The notes: a model not told the origin generated them from the letters alone. Shown: positions 1 through 23,818, numbered from the stretch's first letter. The stretch: 64,000 nucleotides of DNA from Strix aluco (GCF_031877795.1 NC_133970.1:44609967-44673966); one strand, 5' to 3'. Translations and numbers: made by a program.

Positions 1-19
1 GAAAAGGAGGGTAATTGTA

Positions 20-523
20 GTGGGTGACTCCGTTCTGAGGGGTACAGAGGGGCCCATATGTCGACCAGCCCCATACCACAGAGAGGTCTGCTGCCTCCCT
101 GGGGCTCGGGTCAGAGATATTAAAAGGAAAATCACTGGTCTGGTGCAGCCCTCTGATTACTACCCCTTGTTGGTTATCCAGGCAGGTAACAATGAGGTGG
201 CAGAAAGAAGTCTTAAGTCACTCAAAAAGGACTTCAAAGCACTGGGGTGGCTAATTGAAGGCTCGGGAGCTCAGGTCATGTTTTCATCAATCCCTCAAGT
301 GGAAGGGAAACCCACTGAGAGAGGGTGGAAAACGTATCTGATTAACACGTGGCTCAGAGACTGGTGTCACTGTCGGAATTTTGGGTTCTTTGATCATGGC
401 GAGCTTTATAAGGCACCTGGTCTGCTGGTGACAAATGAGACAGGTGGGATGCAGCTGTCCCAGCAGGGGAAAAGGATTCTGGGGCAGGAGTTAGCAGGGC
501 TTATTGACAGGGCTTTAAACTAG
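20..523 (+). CDS. CR1 ORF1 C-terminal part, SGNH/GDSL-type esterase domain
   Basis: An open frame of 167 codons. It begins in an M-G-D-S-V-L-R-G stretch, which is the GDS block I of the SGNH hydrolase fold found in CR1 ORF1 proteins. Further on are an I-Q-A-G-N-N-E block (the Asn block) and a C-terminal F-F-D-H-G segment. The ORF1 N-terminus (zinc finger and coiled coil) lies left of the window, so this is a partial ORF whose ATG is probably internal. ORF2 follows within a few bases, as usual for CR1. It is uninterrupted across the visible part, although ORF2 of the same copy is broken. Confidence 0.8.
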   Translation: MGDSVLRGTEGPICRPAPYHREVCCLPGARVRDIKRKITGLVQPSDYYPLLVIQAGNNEVAERSLKSLKKDFKALGWLIEGSGAQVMFSSIPQVEGKPTERGWKTYLINTWLRDWCHCRNFGFFDHGELYKAPGLLVTNETGGMQLSQQGKRILGQELAGLIDRALN

Positions 524-525
524 AT

Positions 526-3488
526 ATGAGGGGGGAGGGGGAGATAACTGGGCCTGTTAGGAACAAGCTTAAGGGAGGCATGCCAAAGCTTGAAGGATGG
601 TGGACTGGTGAGGGCTCTCCCTCTGCCACTTCATTTGAGAGAAGGGAAAGATGTTCAGGAACCGTGGAAGCACCTGAGAAGCGTCTGGTAGGGAATGGGG
701 CCCACACTAAGAAAAAGATGTTGGATTCACTAGCTCATCTCAAGTGCATCTATACCAATGCACGCAGTATGAGCAACAAACAGGGGGAGCTTGAAGCCAT
801 GATGCAGCATGAGAACTATGACATAGTAGCTATCAGAGACACGTGGTGGGATGCCTCACATGACTGGAGTGCTGCCATCGATGGCTACAAGCTCTTCAGG
901 AGGGACAGACAGGGAAGGAGAGGTGGTGGAGTGGCCCTGTATGTAAGAGAATGCTGTGAGGGCTCAGAAATCAAGTACAGTGATAATGGGGTTGAGAGTG
1001 TTTGGATTAGGTTAAGGGCCAATAAAGCAGATCTTGCGGTGGGAGTCTGCTATAGACCTCCCAACCAAAGCAGTGAGGGGGATGAAGCTTTCTACAAACA
1101 GTTGGGAGAAATCTCGTGGTCACTTGCTGTTGTTCTTGTGGGGGACTTTAACCTCCCGGATATCTGCTGGGATCACAGCACAGCAGAGAGGGAACAATCC
1201 AGGAGGTTCCTGGAATGTGTGGAGGATAACTTCCTCACACAGCTGGTGAGTGAGCCGACCAGGGAAGGTGCCCTCCTGGACCTTCTTGTGAACAGGGAAG
1301 AGCTTGTGGGGGAGGTAAAGGTTGGAGGCTGTCTGGGGTGCAGTGATCATGAGATGATTGAGTTTTCGATCCTTGGAGAAACAAAGAGAGGGGTCAGTAA
1401 AACTGCCACCTTTGACTTCCGCAGGGCAGACTTTGACCTGTTCAAGAGACTGATTAACAAAATCCCTTGGGAGGCTGCCTTGAAGGAAATGGGAGTCCAG
1501 GAAGGCTGGACATACTTCAAGAGCGAAGTCTTAAAGGCACAGGAGCGGGCTGTTCCCGTGTGCTGAAAAACAAGCAGGTGGGGAAGGAGACCGGCCTGGC
1601 TAAACAGGGACCTTTGGCCGGATCTCAAAAACAAAAGGAGAATCTATTGCCTTTGGAAGAGGGGCCAGGCCTCTCATGAAGACTATAAAGATGTAGTGAA
1701 GTTATGCAGGGAGAGCATTAGGAGAGCCAAAGCGCAGCTAGAGCTCAACTTGGCTGCAGCTGTTAAGGATAACAAAAAATGTTTCTATAAATTCATTAAC
1801 AGCAAAAGGAGGATTAGGGAAAATCTCCCTCCTTTACTGGATGCAGAGGGAAACATGGTAACTAAGGATGAGGAAAAGGCTGAGGAGCTCAACGCCTACT
1901 TTGCCTCAGTCTTTAGCAGTGGAACTGGCCGTTCCCTGGACACCCAGCCTCGTGAGCTGGGAGATGGGGAGGGGAAGCAGTCTGAGGTCAGCACAGTTGA
2001 AGAGGAGGTGGTCAGAGACCTGCTACACCACTTGGATGCACACAAGTCTGTGGGACCAGATGGGTTACACCCAGGGGTGCTGAGGGAGTTGGCAGATGTG
2101 CTCGCCAAGCCGCTGTCCATGATTTACCTGAAGTCATGGCTGACTGGGGAGGTCCCATTGGACTGGAGGGTGGCAAATGTGACACCCATCTACAAGAGAG
2201 GCAGGAAGGAGGATCCAGGAAACTATTGACCTGTCAGTCTGACCTCGGTGCCAGGGAAGGTCATGGAGCAGGTCATCTCGAGTGCCATTAAAAGTCATAT
2301 AATGGACAACCAGGGGATCAGGCCCAGTCAGCATGGGTTTATGAAAGGCAGGTCCTGCCTGACAAACCTGATCTCCTTCTATGACAAGATGACCCGACTA
2401 TTGGACGAGGGAAAGGCTGTGGATGTTGTCTACCTCGACTTCAGTAAGGCCTTTGACACCGTTTCCCACAGCATTCTCCTGACGAAACTGACTACTCGCG
2501 GCTTGGATGGGCACACACTTCGCTGGGTCAAGCACTGGCTGGATGGCCGGGCCCAAAGAGTTGTGGGGAATGGAGTTAAATCCGGTTGGCGGCCGGTCAC
2601 GAGTGGTGTCCCCCAGGGCTCGGTTTTGGGGCCACTCCTGTTTAACATCTTTATTGATGATCTAGACGAGGGGATCGAGTGCACCCTCAGTAAGTTTGCA
2701 GACGACACCAAGTTGGGTGGGAGTGTTGATCTGCTCGAGGGTAGGGAGGCTCTGCAGAGAGACCTGGCCAGGCTGGAGCCATGGGCTGAGGCCAACTGGA
2801 GGAGTTTCAATAAGACCAAATGCCGGGTGCTGCCCTTGGGCCACAACAACCCCCAGCAGCGCTACAGGCTTGGGGAGGAGTGGCTGGAGAGCTGCCAGTC
2901 AGAGAGGGACCTGGGGGTGTTGATTGACAGCCGGCTGAACAGGAGCCAGCAGTGGCCCAAGAAGGCCAATGGCATCCTGGCTTGTATCAGACATAGCGTG
3001 GCCAGCAGGGACAGGGAAGGGATCTTACCCCTGGACTCGGCCCTGGTGAGGCCGCACCTCAATGAGTGGGTCCAGTTTTGGGCCCCTCACTACAAAAAGG
3101 CCATTGAATGACTCGAGCGTGTCCAGAGAAGGGCAACGGAGCTGGTGCAGGGTCTGGAGCACAGGTCTGATGGGGAGCGGCTGAGGGAACTGGGGGGGTT
3201 TAGTCTGGAGAAGAGGAGCCTGAGGGGAGACCTCATGGCCCTCTACAACTCCCTGAAAGGAGGGTGCAGAGAGGGGGGATGAGTCTCTTGAACCAAGTGA
3301 CAAGTGACAGGACAAGAGGTAATGGCCTCAAGTTGCGCTGGGGAAGGTTTAGACTAGATATTAGGAAGCATTTCTTTCCAGAAGGGGTTGTTGGGCGTTG
3401 GAATGGGCTGCCCAGGGAGGTGGTGGAGTCCCCATCCCTGGAGGGGTTTAAGAGTCGGGTTGACCCAGCGCTGAGGGATATGGTGTAG
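526..3488 (+). pseudogene. CR1 ORF2 (endonuclease-reverse transcriptase), broken
   Basis: ORF2 remnant in three main open segments. Segment 526-1566 is an apurinic-like endonuclease with Y-T-N-A-R-S, D-T-W-W-D, G-D-F-N-L-P-D and S-D-H-E blocks; the usual E before TWWD is changed. Segment 1696-2229 is the linker and start of the RT. Segment 2248-3111 is the RT palm, with [19 protein letters not shown] and F-A-D-D-T-K-L. The breaks are a frameshift near 1560-1695, a TGA at 2227-2229, a stop at 3109-3111, and a shifted C-terminal frame to 3488. In its intact form the protein nicks DNA and reverse-transcribes the element RNA. This copy cannot. Confidence 0.93.
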
Positions 3489-4314
3489 ATGGGATCTGTC
3501 AGTGTTAGGTCAATGGTTGGACTGGATGATCTTCAAGGGCTTTTCCAACCTAGATGATTCTGTGATTCTGTGAAATGTAATAAGCAAAGGATTTTCATGT
3601 GCAAATAACTAATTTCTTTGTAAAATAAATTGCAGTTCCATAGTAAGTACTAAAGTGGAGCTTTTTATTTGTTTGTCTGGTTTTGTGTGTGCTTTGTTTT
3701 TTTGTTTGTTTTTTAAACTATGTTGCATACTTTAAAGGCATCTTTCAAAGCATTTGGTTTTTAAATTCTTTTGGACCTTTGCGTGAGGAGGGAAATGTGT
3801 GTTAATAAACTGTTTTCCTGTTTGCATCTAGGGGAAAAAAAATGTTTTGGTGTAGCATGTAGTTGATTTTTTTTTTTTTTTAATTATTTATACTGTTAGC
3901 TCTTTTATCTTTATTAAGGGGGTTCTGTAAATCATGTGTGACATGGCATATTGACTTTTTCTGGATACCAGACTTGTGAAAGAGTAGGTGGGGTATGTAC
4001 TGTTTTATTCTCCGAACACTTAATTGGCCATCTTTCACAAGGGATTTCAATACATAATGTTGGCTGTTTTATATTTATTTAGATTTACACTTTAAAAATT
4101 TTCTGTATACCATACCATAAATACGTATTGTGCTTGGAATAAATGAATACAAAATGACTAGGGCTTAACATGCTTGTTTTTCATTAATCTAGACAGTTCC
4201 CTCTATAGTCTGCAGTGTCAGTTTAATGGTTTCTTTCTTACTTCTGCAATGCTTCAAGTATATAGAAAGCCTGATGCATATTCAAATGTTAAAAACTTTT
4301 TTTTTTAAATGTAG

Positions 4315-15817
<11,503 letters not shown>

Positions 15818-17600
15818 ATACTAAAGCAGCTTTGAAATTAAGAATTGACCAGGTGCACAGGGTGGGGTGGGAGGAAGAGAGAATCTGTGAAGTTTAGAAT
15901 GAAAATCACCTTCAACTCAAAGATTTCTGTGGAAGATAAATTGAGAGATCAGTGGACTTGTGTGAGACTACTTATGCCTTTGACCTTCTTCAGTGCTTAG
16001 AGATGACTTCATGAAAGAAGTCCTGTCAGATGTCTTGAACATGGCTTTGGAATTCTTACTTTTGTGCATCATTTTATGAAGGGTCTGTCTTATGTTTTTA
16101 CAGGTTGAGATTATTTTGACCAGTAAGCTCCTGGTAACTACTGAGGTGAAAAGTGATGTAATGTACTTTGTATGTTTAAAATAAAAAAATTAATTCATTT
16201 TTAAAAGTTGGTCTAAACTTGGCTTGAATGCATTGGTCCTTGCCACCTTTATTTTCTGGTTAGCCAAGTATGCTTTTTAAAGTGATGGCAAGCCTAATCA
16301 CTTTCCATGAACTCCCAATTTTAATTTCATTTGCATGTAAAACTTAGGTCTTGGGCTTTGAGAAAATGTTATTGAATTGTATTAGTTTTATAGAAACCTC
16401 TATCTATATATAGTACTTAAATTGCTGCTGCTTCAGCTAAGTAGCATTCAATGTTTTAACTCCACAATTTGGATTATTCCTTCATGGAAGACCTGTGACC
16501 TATAAAGTGCTGAACTGTTAAATATAATCTGTACTGAAGTAGGGAAAAACAGTGTCTTCAACTGTTTTGTCATTTTGTTCAGGTAGAAATAATAGATTTT
16601 GAAACTAGTAACTCCAAAAACAATTACAGGTCAGACAGCTTAGTAATTTAAGCAAATGAAGTTTCTCAAAATTGTTTGAATGCACTCCTATCAAAAAAAA
16701 AAACAACCCAGGGATCAAGAACAGATGTTTACACTTCTATTAAAAGAAGTCTCACAAGGTACAGTGTATTTGTATATTCCTTTTTTTTAACTGTTTGATA
16801 CTTATTCCCCAGGAATAGGTATGTATCCACTGCTTAAGATGAGATAAAATGAAGCCAGAAAATCACTGTTCTTTAAATGGAATAAAACCATAAAAAAACC
16901 CTAGTGTTAAAATTTCTTTTTTAGGGGGGCGTATATATGTTAAGAAGAAATCTTATCCTTTTTTCAATTAAAAGTATTAAGGGAATTCGGTGAAATTGCA
17001 TGATAATGCAACAAGCAGTTTTTTGTATTAAAATATTGTACTTGGACCAGTGAAGCAGTCTTGAGTGTTCTTAATGTAATACAGAAAAGCCAGGTTTATT
17101 CTAGTTTGATTTGCCTTTGGGAAGATTACTAAATGCATCACCCTGCCTAGTTAATCACAGGAGGAAAATTGTTAATATGCTTGATGATGGGTTTTTTTGT
17201 TGTTGTTGTTGTTTTGGTTTGGGGTTTGTTTAGGAGTGAGGGAATCAGTGGATTGGACTGGGTTTCTTACAGGAATGCATCAGCATTCCTAAAGGGGTGA
17301 CTTCAGAGGTGCTCTTCTAATGTGCAAATTTGACATAAATCATGATGGGTTGTTTTGTAGTACATCAACACACTAATGTTGTAATGAGCTCATAAAGTTA
17401 ATGTGCAAGCATGAAGACCTGCTACATGTTGGATATGTTATGATAGCATTTAAATATAATTAATGTTTATCTTCCTGCAGTATTGTTGGTAATAGCTACC
17501 ATTTTCTTTAAGGAAAGTTGGAACTACTACTTTGTTTCTATGTTCATTCAGTGATCTTATTTAAAGTAACACTGTACTAGCAATAAATGGTGGTTCAGCA
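15818..17600 (+). other. HMGCR: HMGCR 3' untranslated region with three polyadenylation signals
   Basis: AT-rich sequence with no ORF. AATAAA occurs at 16180-16185, 16881-16886 and 17582-17587. The last gives a 3'UTR of about 1.77 kb, close to the long human form, so alternative polyadenylation is likely. The exact end is inferred. From 17600 to 18582 I see only unremarkable AT-rich sequence. Confidence 0.7.
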
Positions 17601-18582
17601 TTCATTTTGGTGGATTTAACTGACAGTGTCTTGCAGAATTAACACTTTGTATTATTACTACACTATGTACATTTTGGTACAAAACTACTTTTTCAGTTTC
17701 AGTAAAACAATGGAAAACATATTGGCTTAATTGTGATATTTTAAGCTTACTTCATGGCTTAGTGAAATATCTTAACATAAAATAAGAGGGTTAAGGAAAA
17801 TAGGACTAGCATATAGTACTAAAGACTGTGGGAATATGATACCAGAACCTCTCACCTTGCAGAAGCCTGTTACACATGTATTCTCCTTGAAGCTGAATTA
17901 TGCAGTTTGCCCAAATGGGAGAACTAATTCACTTCATTTAGCAATACCTTCTGTTGAGGCCTATTTGGGTGTTTTTACTATCTTGCAGAAAAATGTTGAA
18001 CTATCCTTTTGGTAGTTTCTCATATGTCCATCAAGACCAAAGTTTCAAAGGTACTTTTTAATCTGTTAACTTGGTACCTGAATTTTAAATACTGCTTTCA
18101 TCACGACAATATAATTTTATCAAAATACACAGTACTGCATATTCTTGCAAGATGGGTTACGCTGGAAAAGTGAAAGAACCTGTTAGTACCACATCAAGAA
18201 CTCTTTGAAACTCTTATCAGAACTTTTTAATAATATAGTGCATGTCAGCAGTGAAATGGTTAAGCTTTTAGTCAGTACCTCACTACAAATCCTGGAAACT
18301 ATCAAAAAATTGGATCTGTAATCCAGGATAGAAAATCACCAGCCTATGACTGTGCATTTCCTGTAAAAGTTTAAAAGAACAGATCTGACTTTTTTTTTTC
18401 TTTTTCTCCTCACCTCTCATTCAATCCACATCTTTGATCTTTGTAATGTCCATCAGTCTAATCATCTGACATATAATGCAGTCTGCATTCTTTTTCAGTG
18501 TCTGCAAGGCTACAGGTTTTATACCAAAATCAGAGGTTACCATTTCATATGTGTTAGAAAATTTAGGGAACTGAAGGATTCT

Positions 18583-18936
18583 TGTGGGAATTAAGAATTG
18601 GTAGTAAGCAAAATGTAAACTGACCTTGAGGTTAGAAGAATGAGTGTGGATAGCTGAGGCAACATCATGTAACACCATGTTGTGTGAAAAACAGCAGTAA
18701 AAAACACCACCTGCAGAGTGTGGTGAGCATGTGAGCAGTAAACAGGCAAAACCTGGAGGTCAGTAGGATGTAGAAGTAAAAACGAACCTATGTAAACAGG
18801 TGGTAACAAATTGGGAGCTTGCACACAGTGCGGCAGCATTTGCTCCTCTTGGCAATGCCCCCCCTTCAACAGACTGGCGTGAGTTTGTCATGATTCAGCG
18901 CGTCGCCCCGATCCCAGCTGGTCTGAGAGCGGTAAG
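18583..18936 (+). repeat. 5' LTR of the class II provirus
   Basis: Begins TGTGGGAATTAAGAATTGG and matches 23833-24172 closely to about GGTCTGAGAG. The polyadenylation signal position reads AACAAA here but AATAAA in the 3' copy. The right end is set by the putative primer-binding site. Confidence 0.85.
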
Positions 18937-18954
18937 TGGTGCCCCGTGTGAGCC
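18937..18954 (+). other. Putative primer-binding site (degenerate, tRNA-Lys-like)
   Basis: TGGTGCCCCGTGTGAGCC directly after the 5' LTR. The TGGTGCCC start is as in lysine-primed class II elements; the remainder matches poorly, so the tRNA assignment is tentative. Confidence 0.5.
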
Positions 18955-19241
18955 GTACGGGAAATTGAAGAAGACAGCGGCGTGCTCGTATGCGAAGGAG
19001 GAACGTGGAGTCCGGATTACAGTATTCATTTATCTGGTAAGTACCAGACTGCAGCGCCCGGCTGTGGGAAGCTTCCAGCATACATAAGAACAGAAGGGGT
19101 TTTCTTTCTCTTTTTCTCTTTCTCTTAAATTATCTGGTGAGTACCAGACAGCTGTGGGAAGTTGCTAGCACACGGCTCTTCTTCTCTTTCTCTTAAATCA
19201 TAAGGGGTTTTTCTTTCTCTTTTTTCTCTTTCTCATAAATC

Positions 19242-20804
19242 ATGGGGTCAGGGTTTTCGAAGGAACAGAAGCTGTGTATGCAAGTTTTAAAGCAGTTATT
19301 GAAGGCTGCCCAGTGTTCAGTAACAGACGATCAACTGCATGAGTTACTGTGCTATATCTTGAGGTATTGTACGTGGTTCCCGGCAGACTGAACTTTTGAT
19401 TTAGCATTATGGTGGAAGGTCGGACAGGAGTTTAAAACTAAAAAAGAGCTGGGGATCGTAGTTCCGACCTCTGTCTTGTTTACATGGCGATTGATTTACA
19501 TGACTTTACAACCGCTGGCAGGAGAAATAGTAGAACCTGTCGGTACCCCGTCCCGACAGGAGAAAGAAGTATCTCCCAGTGCTCCCCCGGCAGAAACAAG
19601 CAGGGGTGAAAAGGGTAAAGGTGAGGAACTAAAATCTGTACCTCCAGATTCTCCACCTCCCCCACCGGAGGCATTCCCGGTAGAGATTCAGGGAGGAGGA
19701 TCTAGGCTAGAGATGTGTTTTAAGGAGGCACTGAGCGATGGGGACCCTGTGGCGTTTCTGGTAATTTTAAGACCCAAGCAGCAGACGCAGCATGAGCCCC
19801 TGCCATACCAGGTTTTTGAAGAACTACAGAAAAGCATTAATGAGAACGGGCTTCAAAGCTCATTTACGACAGGTATACTGGAGGCAATCGCTCATGGGCA
19901 TCAATTGGTCCCGTGGGATTGGATGGCACTTATAAAAACGGTATTAACGTCGGCACAGTATTACATCTGGAAAAGCGAGTATCCAGATCTCTATACTGTG
20001 CAATCCATGAAAAATGTGGCTGACGGTACGCTGATAGGCTATGACGTGCTGGTTGGAAAAGGGCAGTATATGGACCCCCTTGTTCAAGCCCGGCAAGATC
20101 AGTGCTTGTTTACCCAGGCCTCCGGAGCTGCTGTAATAGTGTGGAAAAAGGTACCTGATGGGGAACACAGAATGGGTTCTTTTGCAACCATCCAACAAGG
20201 GTCTCAGGAGTCATATTGGCAATTTATAGGTCGTTTACAGGCGGTGATCTCTCGACAGGTAGATAACTCTGAGGCAGCCAAAGCCCTAATATTACAACTG
20301 GCATATGACAGCGCTAATAGTGACTGTCAAGCGGTGCTTGCACCACTCCGGGGAAAAACCCAGGAGCTTGGCGATTATCTGAAAACTTGCCAACATGTAG
20401 GTACCGAGGGCCACAAGGCGCAGCTCTTTGCCGCAGCCATATTGGTAGTGCAGCCGAGCCCGGCACCACAGCCCCGAACACCAAAAGCGGCAGTTTTTAT
20501 AGAAGATGCTGACACTATGATGTGGCATCGTTTGTCTGTCACCATGAGAAATAAACTGATTAAGGGTGCCCCACCCGCATATAAAAATGTAATCATGACT
20601 CTCTTGATTAATAAGACAGAAAATCTCCTTTGTAATGTGATAGAAAAAATACAGCAGCTGGGTGACCTTGGAGAGTGGGGCCCCCAAGGGAGTGCAGGGA
20701 ATCGAGACACGCGAGACAGCCCGAAAGGTGGTGAAAGCAGGATTTCTCGTAAGGAAATGTTTATGGCTTTGTTAAAAGACGGCATGTCTCATGAAAAAAA
20801 TTGA
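19242..20804 (+). pseudogene. gag: gag polyprotein of class II provirus, one premature stop
   Basis: The ATG at 19242 starts M-G-S-G-F-S-K, a matrix N-terminus with a myristoylatable Gly2. A TGA at 19389-19391 (codon 50) interrupts the frame, which is otherwise open to the stop at 20802-20804. The middle is a proline-rich spacer. The C-terminal half is capsid, with a major homology region around I-Q-Q-G-S-Q-E-S-Y-W-Q-F-I-G-R-L-Q. No complete CCHC zinc knuckle is visible in this frame, so nucleocapsid is lost or shifted. In a live virus the protein would build the particle. Confidence 0.85.
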
Positions 20805-21385
20805 TGGTGTTCCAACTGACAAGCTGTGGCGAATATATACACAGAGAGGGCTGAATAAACCTAGCAAGAGAGTGCAGAGTTCTAAAACTAAGAATCCAGG
20901 GACAACTCAGCCTACGGCGCCCCTTCTTGAACCTCAACAGGACCCTGCATCTGCCCACGGAGGGCCCCTGTGGGTGGATCAACGGTTCCGGGGGTGGAAG
21001 AGGATTGGGCACCGTTTTCTGATTTGTACCCTTTGCAGGAGGCAAGGGAGGGGAATCAATATTATGGTCCCCGCAAACTGTGGATGCCCTGATTGACGCT
21101 GGAGCGGAGGCTTCCTTAATATATGGGAATCCCAGGAAATTTAAAGGACAACCTGTAATTATCACAGGTTTGGGAGGAAAAGAAATTGAAGCTGTACAAA
21201 CACAAATAGAAATGAAAATGGGAAACCTCCCAAGACAACTGTATTCAGTCATGATTGTCCCCATTCCTGAATATATAATAGGTATAGACATTCTAAAAGG
21301 ACTAACTTTAAATCTTTCTGATGGTCAGTATCAATTTGGAGTTAACCCTATATTAGTTGCAGACCTGTTACAGTCAGTAGAGTAA
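20791..21385 (+). pseudogene. pro: pro (retroviral protease) with altered active site, frameshifted
   Basis: Open from the slippery site to 21096, then in another frame at 21080-21385. The second segment is the aspartic protease: L-I-D-A-G-A-E-A-S-L-I for the active-site loop and I-I-G-I-D-I-L near the C-terminus. The canonical D-T/S-G triad reads D-A-G, which would impair dimeric catalysis. The frame change near 21080 also separates it from the upstream portion. Confidence 0.75.
20795..20801 (+). other. gag-pro -1 frameshift heptamer A_AAA_AAT
   Basis: In the gag frame the last codons are GAA AAA AAT TGA. The A_AAA_AAT heptamer lies directly before the stop, and a -1 slip enters the open pro frame (K-K-I-D-G). 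This is the usual betaretroviral gag-pro arrangement. Confidence 0.75.
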
Positions 21386-21387
21386 AA

Positions 21388-22164
21388 ATGCCTCCCGTGC
21401 AGATTCCAGCTGCAACTAAGTTAGTCACGATGAACCAATATAGAATTCTGGGAGGACATGAAGAGATATCTCAGACAATTAAAGATTTATTAGATGTAGG
21501 AGTTTTAAAGCCGACCACGACAGCATGGAACAATCCGATATGGCCTGTCAAGAAAAGTGACAGATCCTGGAGTATGATGGTGGATTTTAGAGACGGAAGG
21601 TGGCAGACTTACAACTATTTTCGCAGCAATGGGGTATTCGGCATAAGACAGGTATTCCTCATAACCCCACAGGACAGGCAATAGTCGAACGTGCACATGC
21701 TACACTAAAAGCCTTGATTTTAAAACAAAGAAGGGGGAATTCTCTGGACACACCACATAATCAGCTGGCAATGGCTTTATATACTCTGAATTTTTTAAAC
21801 AGAAATCGTTTTGCCTTGATAGCAGCGGAACGTCCTTTTACCACCACAACAGACTATAATTAAACCACGGGTCTTGTATAAGGATCCCGAAGGAGACCCG
21901 ACCTGGAGAGGACCAGTAGATCTGCTGGTGTGGGGGCAGGGGTATGCTTGTGTTTTGTCGCCCACAGGTCCTCGGTGGATACCAGCAAGGAAAGTCAAGC
22001 CATATCGTGAGCTGGAAGGAGCAACCCTCCAACCTGATGCCACAGACCCCTCAGCTGACGATGTGGGAATCACCATTACAGACCCTCACTATTTTAGTTG
22101 TCTATCTACGGCCAATGTATCTAGACATAAGCTTACAGTAATTTTTCCTTTGAGATGTAGATCT
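21388..22164 (+). pseudogene. pol: pol remnant: RT N-terminus fused to integrase C-terminal half
   Basis: 21388-21595 encodes the RT fingers (G-V-L-K-P-T-T-T-A-W-N-N-P-I-W-P-V-K-K). At about 21595-21600 the sequence jumps to integrase (frame 21600-21863) with T-G-Q-A-I-V-E-R-A-H, the glutamate of the D,D35E triad. A further shift leads to 21874-22100 with the C-terminal W-G-Q-G-Y-A-C-V-L-S and P-A-R-K-V-K-P. RT palm, RNase H and the first two integrase aspartates are deleted. No env start is identifiable beyond. Confidence 0.85.
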
Positions 22165-22169
22165 GAATT

Positions 22170-23469
22170 TGCAGTGCTAAGGCCTGAATAATAGGCCTGA
22201 AACAAGTTGACCTTTAGATGACCCTTATAACTAAACATTATCTATTATTAGTGTGGCAGGTGCATCCGCCTAATGAAAGCAGAGCTTCTTGGCTGCTGAA
22301 GTGTGGCAGCCTCTGGCTGTCTTTGTTTTCAAGGTCTCGCGGTAGTTGAGACCTTTGGCCAATGGGAGCCGCTACTGACTACAGGTCAGATTGGGCCTGG
22401 GTATAAATGGAGTCCCCTGGGGGAGCCATTTTGAGCTCGTCCCCTGGAGCAGCACGCTGCGGTCGAGGACTCTCCCCTTGGGCCAGGACGCTGCCCAAGG
22501 AAACTCCTCGAGGTGCCTTGGGTCGGGACGCTGCCCTGAGCAGGTCCTCGAGGTTGAGAGCCCTCACTTGTCAGGTGAGTGATAAAGCTGGCTTGCCGTT
22601 AAACCCCATAGAGTTCTTTGTTATGCGTTTTGGATTGCTGTTAAACCCTAGAAAGTTGCTCTGTTCTCCTCTCACAGACATTCGAACCTGTAATTTATGG
22701 AGAGCTAGTTAACTGTGTTATTAATAATAAATTTTTATTTTTTTAATTTTTTGGTGGTTGGTTGTTTATTTGAGAGCCTCCGTAACAATTAGTATTTGTT
22801 AATTAGTAAAATCTGTATTACCATTGGCATTGATTATTAATATCTGATCATTAACGAAATATATAGGCTTGCTAGTCACTAGGGAAAGATGTAGCTTAGA
22901 CAAAATGTAGTTATTAATAAGGATGAAATGCTGTGAGAATGTGTATCCAACCTCCTTTGTTTAGCAGTGTTAAAGATTAAGAACCCAAGTGTTTGACCTT
23001 GTTAGAAACTCCCTTGGTTTTCACCCCCGAGTACTGGCCAGGCTCTGGGTGGAATCCAACAGGAGGATGAAACCAGATGTTTCCGCTCAAAGAAAAGTGC
23101 ATTATTTTGGCCTGCTGATTTGGATATATAAGGCTGGACCTGCTTGCAGCGACTTTGGATGCCTCACCTACGGATGGACGCATCGCGTAGGACTTCCCAC
23201 TTGCCGGGAAAGGTACTCCAAATCCTCGCTGTAACCGGGGCTCCTCAGTGATTGTGGATCTGGATATTAGTACCCCATTGTGTAGTAATGATTAGGTGCA
23301 TTTGCCTTGTTTAATTATATACAGTAATAAGTAAGTGTACTATTCTGTATCTTTCTTACTGCTTATTTTTGTAGTACTTAGTTGTATCCTTTAATTATTG
23401 GTAGTGAAATCAGCCTCCTCTTTTCACTCTGATGTCTGAGTTTAATTGGCATCCTCGATCAGCAGAACA
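22170..23469 (+). mobile_element. Solo LTR, family C copy 1, inside the class II provirus
   Basis: Runs TGCAGTGCTAAGGCC...GATCAGCAGAACA, flanked by a perfect 5-bp target duplication GAATT (22165-22169 and 23470-23474). It has TATATAAG at 23124-23131. It is homologous to 60065-60923; the extra length is a second LTR nested at 22252-22787. Confidence 0.9.
22252..22787 (+). mobile_element. Solo LTR, family D, nested inside the family C LTR
   Basis: Runs TGTGGCAGGTGC...CCTCCGTAACA (536 bp), flanked by ATTAG on both sides (22247-22251 and 22788-22792). TATAAA at 22402-22407 and AATAAA at 22736-22741 give + orientation. It is the innermost of three nested insertions. Confidence 0.92.
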
Positions 23470-23474
23470 GAATT

Positions 23475-23818
23475 GCAGCTACCAGTCAATTTTACTCGCC
23501 CTTAGGAGGGTGACTCTCAATTGTGTCAAGTAAACAAGCAATCTGCAACATAATTCATTACAGCATGAATTAAATGAGGTTCAGAAATTAACGAACGATA
23601 ACATCAGGAGAGAGTTAGGCAAAAGTTTATCATGGCTCAACCCTAGGCATTGGGTTGCAGGTCTGAACCTACAGATGTGGGTTTTAGCAGGCCTGGGACG
23701 TTTGATTTGTTTTGCAGGGTTTGCCATCCTGCGACGCGTATGACGCCTCCTGTCCACAGTGCGGAAGGCTGAACCGCGACTGATTGCAATGATCGCCATG
23801 GAAACGAAGCTGCAAAAC
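23475..23818 (+). other. Residual 3' internal sequence of class II provirus
   Basis: About 340 bp between the family C LTR duplication and the purine tract. No open env segment longer than scraps; probably the last piece of env and untranslated sequence. Confidence 0.45.

Larger units (their letters stand above)
1..3573 (+). mobile_element. CR1 LINE retrotransposon (copy A), sense, in HMGCR intron
   Basis: A long CR1-family non-LTR retrotransposon that runs in from the left edge. The order is the end of ORF1 (esterase domain), ORF2 (endonuclease, then reverse transcriptase), a short 3'UTR, and the diagnostic CR1 tail of repeated GATTCTGTG units ending near 3573. It lies upstream of the first HMGCR exon in the window and in the same orientation, so it is intronic. 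Several frameshifts and stops in ORF2 mean it is dead. The 5' end is outside the window. No target duplication is expected for CR1. Confidence 0.95.

Noticed and set aside
19476..19478. TTG start for the class II gag ORF
   Set aside because: The same frame continues upstream through one TGA to a proper ATG with a myristoylation glycine at 19242.
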